The notes beneath the pieces are model-generated. The model searched no databases and had not been told where the DNA came from. It saw only the letters and a list, made by a program, of their open reading frames with translations. From JAHBXC01 sp964350875 (GTDB taxonomy: Bacteria > Planctomycetota > Phycisphaerae > Phycisphaerales > UBA1924): a stretch of 26,931 nt of DNA. This document shows positions 1-8,635 of this stretch, piece after piece (within the stretch, counting starts at the first letter, position 1; every line of letters starts with the position of its first letter). The stretch is from positions 1 through 26,931 of the forward strand of contig CAYGLT010000033.1 in NCBI GenBank assembly GCA_964350875.1, given 5' to 3'. A program made the position numbers and the translations under genes.

Positions 1-1659
1 TTCGACCGCCAACTCTCCGACGAGAGCGAGGCGTCGTATCTCGCGCGTGCTCGGGCCGCCAACGACGCGCTCGTCGAACTCGCCGCGATCGACATCGAGC
101 AACTCTCCGACGAGAACCGCCTGAACTACGCGCTGCTCGAACGCGACCTGCGCGATCGCGCGGCGGGCGCGAGGTTCAAGCCCTGGCAGATCTCCGTCAC
201 GAACCTCAGCGGCCCCCAGCAGGACATCGTGCAGATCGCCGACCGCATGTCGTTCGACACGCGCGACCAGAAACTCGACTTCATCGCGCGCATCCGCGAG
301 ACGCCGCGCGTGGTCGATCAGACCATCGCGAACCTGCGCGCGGGGATGAAGGAAGGACGCGTGCAGCCGCGCACGGCGGTTGCGGCGACACCGGAACAGG
401 CGTTCAGCAACGCGACCGACGAGCACATGAAGGACCCGACGACGCACCCGCTCTACGCGCCGTTCCGGGATCTCGACGCCGATGACCCGATCGCGCTCGA
501 AGCGCAGGCCGCGATCAAGGACTCGGTGATTCCGTCGATGCGGAAGTTCGGCGCGTTCCTGCGCGACGAGTATGTCCCCGCCTCGCGCGACAGCGTCGGC
601 GCGTCGGAGTATCCCGACGGCGCCGAGTTCTACGACTACATGCTCGGGCTGATGACCACCACCGATCTCACCGCGGGCGAGATCCACGAACTCGGGCTCT
701 CCGAGGTCGCGCGGATCCGAGCCGAGATGATGGACACGATCCGCCGCTCGGACTTCATGGACAGGGCCGAAGCACGATCCGCGCAAGGCGACGACGAGCG
801 GCTTTTCCGCTCGTTCCTCGACTACCTGCGCACCGACGAGCGGTTTTACGCGGATTCACCCGACGAACTCCTCGCCGCGTACCGCGATGTCGCGAAGCGC
901 GCCGACGCGTGGATGCCCCGCCTGTTCAAGACGCTCCCCCGTTTGCCGTACGGCGTGCGCGAGATGCCCGCGTTCATGGCGCCCAGCGCGCCCACGGCGT
1001 ACTACATGTCGGGCTCGCTCGGCAACGGCGTCGCGGGCAACTTCGTCGCCAACACCTACAAACTCGACACGCGGCCGCTCTTCGAGTGCGTCGCGCTCAC
1101 GCTCCACGAGGCCGTGCCCGGGCACCACCACCAGATCGCGCTGGCTGAAGAACTCGAGAGCGTGCACGAGTGGCGCACCTGGCAGGGCTACACCGGGTTC
1201 ATCGAGGGCTGGGGTCTCTACAGCGAGCGGCTCGGACTCGAGATGGAGCGCACACCCGAAACACCGAAGGGCATGTACCAGGACCCCTACGACGATTTTG
1301 GGCGGCTGTCGTACGAGATGTGGCGCGCGATGCGTCTGGTCGTCGACACCGGGATGCACAGCAAGGGGTGGACGCGCGATCAGGCCGTCGACTACATGCT
1401 GAGCAACAGCGGGCTCTCGAAGAAGAATGTCGAGGCCGAGGTCGACCGGTACATCGGCTGGCCCGGCCAGGCGACGGCGTACAAGATCGGCGAACTCAAG
1501 ATCCGCGAACTGCGCGCAATGGCCGAGCGCGAACTCGGAGACGCGTTCGACATCCGCGAATTCCACGATGTCGTGCTGCTCTCCGGGGCCGTCCCCCTCG
1601 ATGTGCTGGAGCGGAATGTGATCGACTGGGTGGACGCGCAGATGGGCGGCAGGCAATAG
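1..1659 (+). CDS. DUF885 family metallopeptidase-like protein, 5' end cut off
   Basis: The reading frame is open from base 1 to a TAG at 1657-1659, so the gene enters from the left and at least 552 residues are visible; the first in-window ATG (229) is internal. The zinc-site signature HEAVPGHHHQ lies at 1105-1134, and the downstream segment EGWGLYSERLG (around 1205-1235) supplies the usual third ligand Glu. This pattern is typical of the DUF885 family, which is distantly related to gluzincin peptidases and often secreted or lipidated. The signal peptide, if any, lies outside the window. Substrate is unknown. The last codons run into a heptamer tandem repeat. The family call is strong; peptidase activity is inferred from the intact HExxxGHH motif. 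Confidence 0.88.
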   Translation, partial: FDRQLSDESEASYLARARAANDALVELAAIDIEQLSDENRLNYALLERDLRDRAAGARFKPWQISVTNLSGPQQDIVQIADRMSFDTRDQKLDFIARIRETPRVVDQTIANLRAGMKEGRVQPRTAVAATPEQAFSNATDEHMKDPTTHPLYAPFRDLDADDPIALEAQAAIKDSVIPSMRKFGAFLRDEYVPASRDSVGASEYPDGAEFYDYMLGLMTTTDLTAGEIHELGLSEVARIRAEMMDTIRRSDFMDRAEARSAQGDDERLFRSFLDYLRTDERFYADSPDELLAAYRDVAKRADAWMPRLFKTLPRLPYGVREMPAFMAPSAPTAYYMSGSLGNGVAGNFVANTYKLDTRPLFECVALTLHEAVPGHHHQIALAEELESVHEWRTWQGYTGFIEGWGLYSERLGLEMERTPETPKGMYQDPYDDFGRLSYEMWRAMRLVVDTGMHSKGWTRDQAVDYMLSNSGLSKKNVEAEVDRYIGWPGQATAYKIGELKIRELRAMAERELGDAFDIREFHDVVLLSGAVPLDVLERNVIDWVDAQMGGRQ

Positions 1660-1699
1660 GCAGTGGGCAGTGGGCAGTGGGCAAGAGGCGACGGGCCCG
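1651..1699. repeat. Degenerate 7-bp tandem repeat (RGGCART-like) across a gene end
   Basis: Successive heptamers read aggcaat, aggcagt, gggcagt, gggcagt, gggcaag, aggcgac and gggcccg. The array starts inside the last codons of the DUF885 gene and contributes its TAG stop. Similar GGGCAGT arrays are familiar to me from intergenic regions of other GC-rich environmental bacteria, where they give spurious translations. No function is known. Confidence 0.7.
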
Positions 1700-1728
1700 G
1701 GGGCGCCTTGTCCGCCGGGTCGGGTTCC

Positions 1729-1741
1729 TACCATCGCCCCT
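1729..1741 (+). promoter_or_regulatory. Candidate leaderless promoter of asnS (TACCAT, 7 nt before ATG)
   Basis: TACCAT at 1729-1734 fits TANNNT and sits 7 bases before the asnS ATG, so transcription would start at or next to the start codon. There is no purine-rich Shine-Dalgarno sequence before the ATG. A weak -35 candidate TTGTCC lies at 1708-1713, with a short 15-base spacing. Confidence 0.4.
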
Positions 1742-3160
<1,419 letters not shown>

Positions 3161-3281
3161 GAGCGGGGCTTCTCGCTCCCTCCCCTGTCGAAGACGGGGG
3201 AGGGCTGGGGAGGGGGCTCGCTCGGACAGGCCTGACAGATCTGTCCCCCTCCTGACCTCCCTCATCTCACGATGGGGGAGG
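3161..3281. repeat. Cluster of GC-rich hairpins between asnS and the amidotransferase gene
   Basis: Four inverted repeats follow one another. gagcg...cgctc spans 3161-3177. A 12-base stem, ccctcccctgtc / gacgggggaggg with a GAA loop and one G-T pair, spans 3178-3204. ggacag...ctgtcc spans 3224-3246. An 11-base stem, cctccctcatc / gatgggggagg with loop TCAC, spans 3256-3281. No U-tract follows, so a simple intrinsic terminator is not evident. The core GAGGGCTGGGGAGGG (3200-3214) recurs with one change near 6693, which marks a dispersed repeat. Confidence 0.6.
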
Positions 3282-3310
3282 AAACGGGAGGATCAGCGTC
3301 CGCGCCTGCC

Positions 3311-3322
3311 GATGATGGTGTC
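3311..3322 (+). promoter_or_regulatory. Weak leaderless-type -10 box (GATGAT) before the amidotransferase gene
   Basis: GATGAT at 3311-3316 matches TATAAT at four of six positions and ends 6 bases before the ATG at 3323. No Shine-Dalgarno sequence is visible there. It is weaker than the boxes before asnS and rpe. Confidence 0.2.
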
Positions 3323-4063
3323 ATGCCCGATCGACCTGTCATTGTCGGACTCACCTGCCACGCGCCGGTGCGCGTGCCGGGAGAGGTCGCGCGCGTGAAT
3401 CTGCGCCGGAGCGTGATCGACGCCATCGTGCGCGTTGGAGGAACGCCCGTGCTGTTGCCGCCCATCGCGAGCCAGGCGAGAGCCCACATGGAACTGTGCG
3501 ACGCGTTCGTGTTCTCGGGCGGCGACGACCCGCGCACCGAGGAGTTCGGACAACCCACGCACCCGGGCGTCGTGCCGCTCGATCCCGATCGACAGGCGCA
3601 CGAACTCACGCTCCTGCGCCTCCTGCGCGACGAATCCCCCGAAACTCCGGTGCTGGGGCTGTGTCTGGGGATGCAACTCATGTCGCTCGTCGCGGGCGGC
3701 GAACTGAACCAGTCGCTTGAAGACGACACGCCGACCTTCGCCGACCACGCGCCGCCGAGGACGAACCCCTCGGGCGATCGCAGGCACGCGCTGATCGTCG
3801 AAGCGAAGCACCCGCTCATCGCGTCGGGCGAGGTGAACTCGTGGCACCGGCAGGCCGTGCGCGACGCGGGAAGCATGCGCGTCATCGCGGAAGCCCACGA
3901 CGGCGTGATCGAAGCGATCGACGAACCCGCGCGGCCGTTCTACCTCGGCGTGCAATGGCACCCCGAGCGCATGCGCGATGTCGGGCTGGATCAATCGGGG
4001 CCGCTCGGCGATGGACTCTTTCGTGCGACGATCGCCGCGGTGAAGAAACAGATTCACCGCTGA
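3323..4063 (+). CDS. Class-I glutamine amidotransferase-like hydrolase (peptidase C26 / gamma-glutamyl hydrolase type)
   Basis: A 246-residue free-standing class-I glutamine amidotransferase domain. The nucleophile elbow VLGLCLGMQ places the catalytic Cys at residue 114, and QWHPE at 211-215 provides His213 and Glu215, so the triad is complete. SGGDDP (65-70) and the VNSWHRQAV segment (181-189) are typical of the PuuD-like gamma-glutamyl-GABA hydrolase group (peptidase C26). The reaction would be hydrolysis of a gamma-glutamyl amide; the substrate is unknown and no polyamine-degradation genes are nearby. The ATG at 3323 is chosen because the upstream in-frame ATG at 3272 lies inside a hairpin repeat. 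It converges on accD, with an inverted-repeat spacer between them. Confidence 0.82.
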   Translation: MPDRPVIVGLTCHAPVRVPGEVARVNLRRSVIDAIVRVGGTPVLLPPIASQARAHMELCDAFVFSGGDDPRTEEFGQPTHPGVVPLDPDRQAHELTLLRLLRDESPETPVLGLCLGMQLMSLVAGGELNQSLEDDTPTFADHAPPRTNPSGDRRHALIVEAKHPLIASGEVNSWHRQAVRDAGSMRVIAEAHDGVIEAIDEPARPFYLGVQWHPERMRDVGLDQSGPLGDGLFRATIAAVKKQIHR

Positions 4064-4066
4064 GAA

Positions 4067-4146
4067 CACGGAGTGCGCGGAGCAAAGAGCAGGCGTCGAA
4101 GCGGCATCACACCCTCTTCAACTCTGTGACCTCAGCGACCTCCGTG
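4067..4146. repeat. Imperfect inverted repeat between convergent genes
   Basis: The left arm 4067-4089 (cacggag...aaagag) and the reverse complement of the right arm 4122-4146 (cacggag...acagag) match at about 19 of 23 aligned positions with a 2-base gap, around a loop of about 32 bases. It lies between the stop codons of the amidotransferase gene (4063) and accD (4157). It could act as a bidirectional terminator, and it looks like two opposed copies of the dispersed CACGGAG-type repeat found in many environmental genomes. Confidence 0.55.
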
Positions 4147-4156
4147 GTGCACTCTT

Positions 4157-5041
4157 TTATTTCCCGGCGAAGTCGATCACGCGGCTGATCTCCGAGCGCA
4201 GTTTGTGTCGGTGGACGACACGATCGACCATGCCCGCGTCGATGAGGAACTCGGAGCGCTGGAAGCCCTCGGGGAGTTCCTGTCGGATGGTCTGCTTGAT
4301 CACGCGCGGCCCCGCGAAGCCGATGAGCGCCTTGGGCTCGGCGAAGATGACATCGCCCAGCATCGCGAAGGAGGCGGTGACGCCGCCCGTGGTCGGGTCG
4401 GCGAGGACGGAGATGAACAGGCCGCCCGCGTCGTCGAAGGCCGCGAGGGCCGCGGAGGTCTTGGCCATCTGCATGAGCGAGAGCGAACTCTCCTGCATGC
4501 GCGCGCCGCCCGAGCACGACACGATGATCAGCGGCAGATCGTCCTCGATCGCGTGCTCGACCGAGCGGGTGATCGTCTCGCCCACGACCGAGCCCATCGA
4601 GCCCATCATGAACGAGGGGTCGAGCGCGCAGAGCATCGCGGGGCGGCCCTTGATGAACCCCCGCCCGGCCTTGATCGCCTCGGGCTCGCCCGACTTCTTC
4701 TCCTCGGCCTTCACGCGGTCCGCGTACTTCTTCACATCGGTGAACTTCAGCGGATCGGCGCAGCGCAGGTTGGTGAACCTGGGCTCGAACGAATCGGGGT
4801 CCACGAGTTGGCGAATGCGCTCGGCGGCGGTGATCCGGTAGTGATGATCGCACTGGGGGCAGACATGGAGGTTGGCCTCCATCTGCTTGCGGTAGATCAT
4901 CTGTGCGCACGACGGGCAGCGGAGCCAGAGCCCCTCGGGGATGGCGTTGAGCCGCTGGGGCTTGAGTTCCGACCACGAGCGCGGGCCGCCCGCGGGCTGG
5001 GGCGCGCCGTCTGAGGTCTGTTTCGATTGCGCCTGTGTCAT
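4157..5041 (-). CDS. accD: Acetyl-CoA carboxylase carboxyltransferase subunit beta
   Basis: A 294-residue carboxyltransferase beta subunit that, with AccA, moves the carboxyl group from biotin to acetyl-CoA to give malonyl-CoA, the first committed step of fatty-acid synthesis. The N-terminal four-cysteine zinc ribbon is present (CPSC with Cys42 and Cys45, CPQC with Cys61 and Cys64). It is followed by the crotonase-like core with SGGARMQESSLSL and the region around DPTTGGVTASFAMLGD. The ATG at 5041 is preferred over a GTG at 5047, because AAGGA lies 8 bases before the ATG and only 2 before the GTG. It is 34 bases downstream of the histidine-phosphatase-like gene on the same strand and probably co-transcribed with it. 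No accA is in the window. Confidence 0.95.
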   Translation of the reverse strand: MTQAQSKQTSDGAPQPAGGPRSWSELKPQRLNAIPEGLWLRCPSCAQMIYRKQMEANLHVCPQCDHHYRITAAERIRQLVDPDSFEPRFTNLRCADPLKFTDVKKYADRVKAEEKKSGEPEAIKAGRGFIKGRPAMLCALDPSFMMGSMGSVVGETITRSVEHAIEDDLPLIIVSCSGGARMQESSLSLMQMAKTSAALAAFDDAGGLFISVLADPTTGGVTASFAMLGDVIFAEPKALIGFAGPRVIKQTIRQELPEGFQRSEFLIDAGMVDRVVHRHKLRSEISRVIDFAGK

Positions 5042-5075
5042 GCGCACGATCCTTGGAGCAGCGCGATGCTGGGCA

Positions 5076-5705
5076 TCAGGCGCCGGCTTTGAGTTCGACC
5101 GCGAGGTCCTTCAGGCGGTCCTTGGGGACAACGAACCATTCGCCCTCGGGGGCTTCGTTGACGACATCCCACATCTCGTCGAGGGGCCGATCGGCCAGCC
5201 AGCACCGAACGATGCCCAGCGCGACCGGACGCAGCACGATGGCCACGCCGTTCTTCCCCGACTTTTCCAACTGCTTGCGGAGGGCGCGCAGCACGCGGAG
5301 TTCGGTGTCGGCGAGGGTGTCCCCGTCGGGAGGGGTGACAGCCGTGGGGTCCTGGCGCCACTGGCGGTAGACGGTGGGGTGCTTCTCGAGCAGTTCGCTC
5401 TCGCGGCGGCCTTCCCACAGACCGAGGTCCATCTCGCGGAAGTCCTCGACCTGACGGGGCCTTGCGTGAAGTTGAGCGCCGAGCATGCGGGCCGACTGGC
5501 TCGAGCACTCGTCGGGTCCGTGGAGCACGGCCTCGACATGATGCTCGTCCGCCTGGCGCGCAATCTCCGCGACGCGGGCCGCGAAGGCCTCTTTGCCGCA
5601 ATCGGAGAGGGGGAGGTCGGTCTCGCCCTGCAGGCGCCCGGCGTCGTCCCAGTCGGTGGGCCCGGAGCGGATGAGCAGGACGCGGAAATCGTCGGTTCTT
5701 GCCAT
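5076..5705 (-). CDS. Histidine-phosphatase-superfamily protein lacking the catalytic histidines (probable pseudoenzyme)
   Basis: A 209-residue protein with the phosphoglycerate-mutase-like fold. LLIRSGPTDWD (10-20) aligns with the canonical RHG box, RLQGETDLPLS (24-34) with the conserved RxQGxxDxPL segment, and EMDLGLWEGR (91-100) with the usual FGxWEGR. The phosphate-accepting His of RHG is Ser14 (codon TCC), and the second His, normally in a VSHG segment, is replaced by LRP at 158-160. The frame is open and fold-defining residues remain, so it reads as an intact gene for a non-catalytic relative rather than a decaying gene. ATG at 5705 is chosen because the protein homology begins just after it. 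It lies upstream of accD; a regulatory or binding role is possible but not shown. Confidence 0.75.
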   Translation of the reverse strand: MARTDDFRVLLIRSGPTDWDDAGRLQGETDLPLSDCGKEAFAARVAEIARQADEHHVEAVLHGPDECSSQSARMLGAQLHARPRQVEDFREMDLGLWEGRRESELLEKHPTVYRQWRQDPTAVTPPDGDTLADTELRVLRALRKQLEKSGKNGVAIVLRPVALGIVRCWLADRPLDEMWDVVNEAPEGEWFVVPKDRLKDLAVELKAGA

Positions 5706-5828
5706 GCGTTGCACGAGGCCTTGCGGCCTCCTCGCGTGGGCGATCGGCCGAGCGCCGCGTGAAACACCACGCCACGCGCGAACGGCCCGTTGGGATCGGG
5801 GCGTCACGGCCCCGGGGAACAGTCGGGA

Positions 5829-5857
5829 AGGATAGCAGCGATCCACCGATCAACCAA
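5829..5857 (-). promoter_or_regulatory. Candidate sigma-70-type promoter for the phosphatase-like gene and accD
   Basis: Read on the - strand, TTGGTT (5857-5852) is followed after 17 bases by TATCCT (5834-5829), about 125 bases before the ATG at 5705. The -10 box matches consensus at four positions and the -35 box at three. The rest of the 5706-5932 spacer shows a short AT-richer patch near 5880-5920 and no gene. Confidence 0.3.
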
Positions 5858-5932
5858 GATCATCGGCCGGTCGTGGGGCGCCCCTTTTGCGCGTCTTTGT
5901 TCTGTATTTGGACGGGCATCCCTCCCCGCCGC

Positions 5933-6640
5933 TCACCCACGCAAGGCGGCGATCGCCCCCGCACGCTCGCCCTCCGGCTTTCCGAAGATCGCCGAGGCCG
6001 CCACCAGCACATCGCACCCCGCCGCCCGGACCTGCTCGGCGTTCGCGGGGGCGATCCCCCCGTCCATCTCAATCCGCATCGCGTCGCCGAACCGCTCGCG
6101 CACCGCCCGGGTTTTCTCGAGGGACTCCGCGATGAACGCCTGCCCGCTGAACCCCGGGTTCACGCTCATCACGAGGATCATCTCGGGGCGCAACGCCTGC
6201 TCGTCGGGATCCAGCGCATCGATGAGCACATGGATATCCGTCGGGGGGTTGATCGCGACGCCCGCGGTCATCCCGTGCGCGCGGATCGCGCCCATGAGGT
6301 CGCGCAGACGCTGCGCCGTCCGGGCGACCTCGATATGGAAGGTGAAGTGATCGGCGCCCGCCTTCGCGAAGGGCTCGATGTACTCCTCGGGCCGCTCGAT
6401 CATCAGGTGGACATCGAGAAACGCCTTCGGGCACGCCTTGCGGACCCACTTGCACATGTCCGGGCCCATCGTGAGGTTGGGGACGAAATGCCCGTCCATG
6501 ACATCCAGGTGGAGCGCGTCGGCGCCGGCATCCAATACACCCCTGCATTCCGCCCCCATGACCGCGAAATCCGCGCTCAGGATCGAGGGCGCCACGATGG
6601 GCAGGCGGGGGGGATCGACGATGCTCCAGGGGGCGGTCAT
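5933..6640 (-). CDS. rpe: Ribulose-phosphate 3-epimerase
   Basis: A 235-residue TIM-barrel epimerase interconverting ribulose-5-phosphate and xylulose-5-phosphate in the pentose-phosphate pathway. All signature segments are present: PSILSADF (18-25), HLDVMDGHFVPN (44-55) with a metal-binding His and the catalytic Asp, HLMI (78-81), MSVNPGFSGQ (158-167) and EMDGGI (191-196), which carries the second catalytic Asp and phosphate contacts. The length is slightly above the usual 220-230 because of a short N-terminal extension. The frame remains open far upstream on the - strand (to about 7870), but that part is antisense to the next gene. The ATG at 6640 fits the homology and a -10-like box 6 bases upstream. 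It is divergent from the gene at 6752. Confidence 0.95.
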   Translation of the reverse strand: MTAPWSIVDPPRLPIVAPSILSADFAVMGAECRGVLDAGADALHLDVMDGHFVPNLTMGPDMCKWVRKACPKAFLDVHLMIERPEEYIEPFAKAGADHFTFHIEVARTAQRLRDLMGAIRAHGMTAGVAINPPTDIHVLIDALDPDEQALRPEMILVMSVNPGFSGQAFIAESLEKTRAVRERFGDAMRIEMDGGIAPANAEQVRAAGCDVLVAASAIFGKPEGERAGAIAALRG

Positions 6641-6652
6641 GACGCGAGTGTA
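6641..6652 (-). promoter_or_regulatory. Candidate leaderless promoter of rpe (TACACT, 6 nt before ATG)
   Basis: On the - strand TACACT (6652-6647) precedes the rpe ATG by 6 bases. No Shine-Dalgarno sequence is present. The geometry predicts transcription starting at the A of the start codon. Confidence 0.42.
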
Positions 6653-6680
6653 CGGCCCGGGGGCTCCAGACGGGCCTCCA

Positions 6681-6707
6681 AGCCCTTCCCGAGAGGGCTG
6701 GGGCGGG
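6681..6707. repeat. Hairpin plus dispersed GAGGGCTGGGG repeat core
   Basis: agccct / agggct form a 6-base stem (6681-6686 with 6694-6699) around a 7-base loop. The sequence continues as GAGGGCTGGGGCGGG (6693-6707), which matches 14 of 15 bases at 3200-3214. It lies in the divergent spacer between rpe and the gene at 6752. Confidence 0.5.
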
Positions 6708-6739
6708 AAAAAAGGAACTCGGTCCTCGGAACAACCGTT

Positions 6740-6751
6740 TAAGATAGTGCC
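6740..6751 (+). promoter_or_regulatory. Candidate leaderless promoter (TAAGAT, 6 nt before ATG)
   Basis: TAAGAT at 6740-6745 ends 6 bases before the ATG at 6752, and there is no Shine-Dalgarno sequence. I see no convincing -35 box. It would drive the first gene of the long + strand array. Confidence 0.42.
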
Positions 6752-8530
6752 ATGGCAAACGCTCCCGGGACAGGCCGCACGCCGAGCGAACTGGACGCCG
6801 TTCTTCGCGGCGCCGCGGCTCGGATCTTCCTCACACGCTTTCTCCGCTCGCTGGTGCTCGCCCTCGCGTGCGCACTGGGCGCGATGGTTGTCGCGCTTCT
6901 CGCGCAGCGCGTCTTCGCGTTCCCCTTCGACTGGACGATCGCGTGGGCCGTCGCGGGCGCCGGCTCGTTCGTGTTCGCGTTGCTCGTGACCGCGCTGTCG
7001 AAGCCCGACCGCGCCGCCGTCGCGCGCCGCGTGGACGACGCAGCCAACCTGCGCGAGTCGATCAGCACCGCGCTCGTCGTCGGCTCTGAGAACGACGCGT
7101 GGAGCCGCGCCGCGGTCGATTCCGCGCGCGATCGCGCGAAGTCCGTCCGACTCCACGAAGCGATGCCCGTGCGCGCGCCGAGCAACTGGTGGGTCCCGTT
7201 CGCCCCCGCCGCGATTTTCGCGCTGGGCTGGTTCCTCCTTCCCCAGTGGGACGCGCTCGGCGCGAACAAGGAACGCCAGGAGGCGCAGGAAGCGAAGATC
7301 GAACTGATCTCCGCGAAGGAGCAGGCGGACGAAGCGACGCGCAAGGTCGAATCCATCCTGCGCGAGATGGGCCGCGAGGACCTGCTCCCCGAAGACGCGC
7401 CCGAGGCGGACATCCCTCAGCCCGCGACGCCCGAAGAGATCCGCCGCTCGGCGATCCGCAAACTGACCACCGTCAAGGAAGAACTTACGAAACTCAAGGA
7501 CTCGCCCGCGAGTCTGGCGAACGAGCAGATGAAGGACCGCCTCGCGCAACTCCGCCAGCCCGGCCAAGGCCCGCTCAACGAGATGGTCTCCAAACTCCAG
7601 CGCGGCGACTTCGCCGGCGCACGCGAGGCCCTCGAAGAACTCCAGAAGGAGATGGACTCGGGAGAGATGACCCCCGAGCAGCGCGCCGCGCTCGAGAAGC
7701 AGATGCGCGCGCTGGGCGACCAACTCTCGCAACTCGCGCAGCAGTCGGACGAACTGCAAGAGGCGCTCGAGAACGCCGGGATGAACCCCGACCTCGCGAA
7801 GAACCTGCAGGAACTCCAGAAGGCGCTCGAGCAGAACCCGCAGGGTCTGAGCCAGCAGCAACTCGAACAACTCCAGAAGATGGCGCAGGCCACCAAGCAG
7901 AGCCAGGGCCAGTGCCAGAACATGGGCCAGTGCGCGGGCGGCGGATGCTCGGGCATGGGCGGCATGTCGAGCGCACTCTCCGAACTCGAGATGGCGGCGG
8001 CGCAGGCCGGCGGCGTGAGCAAGTCACTGAACGACACGCTCGGCCAACTCGACGCGCTCGCGCAACTCGATCAACAGGCTCAGGGCGACATCATGTCCCT
8101 CCTCGACAAACCGCCCACGCGCGGCCAGAAGCAGGGCATGTGGCAGAGCGGCGGCAGCGGAAGTTCCGGCGGCGGGGGCGGCGGCATGGGCGCTCGCGGC
8201 CAGGGCGCGGGCGCCGAAGCCAACTATCAGGAAGGCGCCTTCAACACCAAGCAGGACAAGGCGGCCACCAAGAACCAGGGCGGCCCCGTCGTGGGACGCA
8301 TGTTCATCGACGGCGTGCAGATCCGCGGCGAGTCCAAGGCCGAGTTCCAGGCGGCGGCCAGCGCCGCAGAATCAGCGGCCGCCGAAGCCATCGACGACCG
8401 CCGCGTCCCCCGCGAGCACCAGGACGCCGTCAAGAGTTATTTCGGACGCCTCAAGCGCGCCGTCGAGGGCACGCCCGCGCCCGAACCCGCGCCGGCGGCC
8501 GAAGACTCCGCTTCCGACGGGAACAACTGA
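6752..8530 (+). CDS. Membrane protein with long Gln/Glu-rich coiled coil (DUF4175-like)
   Basis: A 592-residue protein of unknown function. Two hydrophobic helices lie at about residues 30-53 and 62-86, and a third at about 153-170. From about 175 to 430 the sequence is a charged, Gln-rich coiled coil with repeated EELQ/ALEKQ-type heptads. A small Cys/Gly/Met cluster (CQNMGQCAGGGCSGMGGM, near 387-405) follows, then a Gly/Ser-rich linker near 460-480 and an Ala/Glu-rich tail. The architecture resembles DUF4175-type proteins that accompany VWA/BatA clusters in several phyla; this match is by style and is not proven. It heads the + strand array leading to the MoxR/VWA genes. The start at 6752 is supported by the leaderless-type box. 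Confidence 0.75.
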   Translation: MANAPGTGRTPSELDAVLRGAAARIFLTRFLRSLVLALACALGAMVVALLAQRVFAFPFDWTIAWAVAGAGSFVFALLVTALSKPDRAAVARRVDDAANLRESISTALVVGSENDAWSRAAVDSARDRAKSVRLHEAMPVRAPSNWWVPFAPAAIFALGWFLLPQWDALGANKERQEAQEAKIELISAKEQADEATRKVESILREMGREDLLPEDAPEADIPQPATPEEIRRSAIRKLTTVKEELTKLKDSPASLANEQMKDRLAQLRQPGQGPLNEMVSKLQRGDFAGAREALEELQKEMDSGEMTPEQRAALEKQMRALGDQLSQLAQQSDELQEALENAGMNPDLAKNLQELQKALEQNPQGLSQQQLEQLQKMAQATKQSQGQCQNMGQCAGGGCSGMGGMSSALSELEMAAAQAGGVSKSLNDTLGQLDALAQLDQQAQGDIMSLLDKPPTRGQKQGMWQSGGSGSSGGGGGGMGARGQGAGAEANYQEGAFNTKQDKAATKNQGGPVVGRMFIDGVQIRGESKAEFQAAASAAESAAAEAIDDRRVPREHQDAVKSYFGRLKRAVEGTPAPEPAPAAEDSASDGNN

Positions 8531-8599
8531 CGCGGCCAACGCGACAGACCGATGCACACACTCCGCCGTGAACGGGCCACGCCCGAGAACCACAACCGG

Positions 8600-8628
8600 T
8601 ATTCTCGTGCCTCAAGCCGCCAAGAGGA
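8600..8628 (+). promoter_or_regulatory. Possible -10 box and ribosome-binding site before the substrate-binding protein gene
   Basis: TATTCT at 8600-8605 could be a -10 box giving a leader of about 24 bases. GAGGA at 8624-8628 is a clear Shine-Dalgarno sequence 7 bases before the GTG at 8636 and decides that start. The rest of the 8531-8635 spacer shows nothing else. Confidence 0.35.
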
Positions 8629-8635
8629 CCCCGCC

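Noticed and set aside
1670..1741. In-frame N-terminal extension of asnS from ATG 1670
   Set aside because: It translates the heptamer repeat and spacer, and AsnRS homology starts at 1742.
6700..6720. G-rich stretch followed by six A as a terminator for a - or + strand gene
   Set aside because: The A-run would be a T-run only on the - strand, where it lies upstream of rpe; the hairpin is short and the position suits a divergent promoter region better.
6641..7870. Upstream in-frame extension of rpe on the - strand
   Set aside because: It is antisense to the coiled-coil gene and gives Leu/Arg-rich sequence unrelated to Rpe; the family homology starts at the ATG at 6640.
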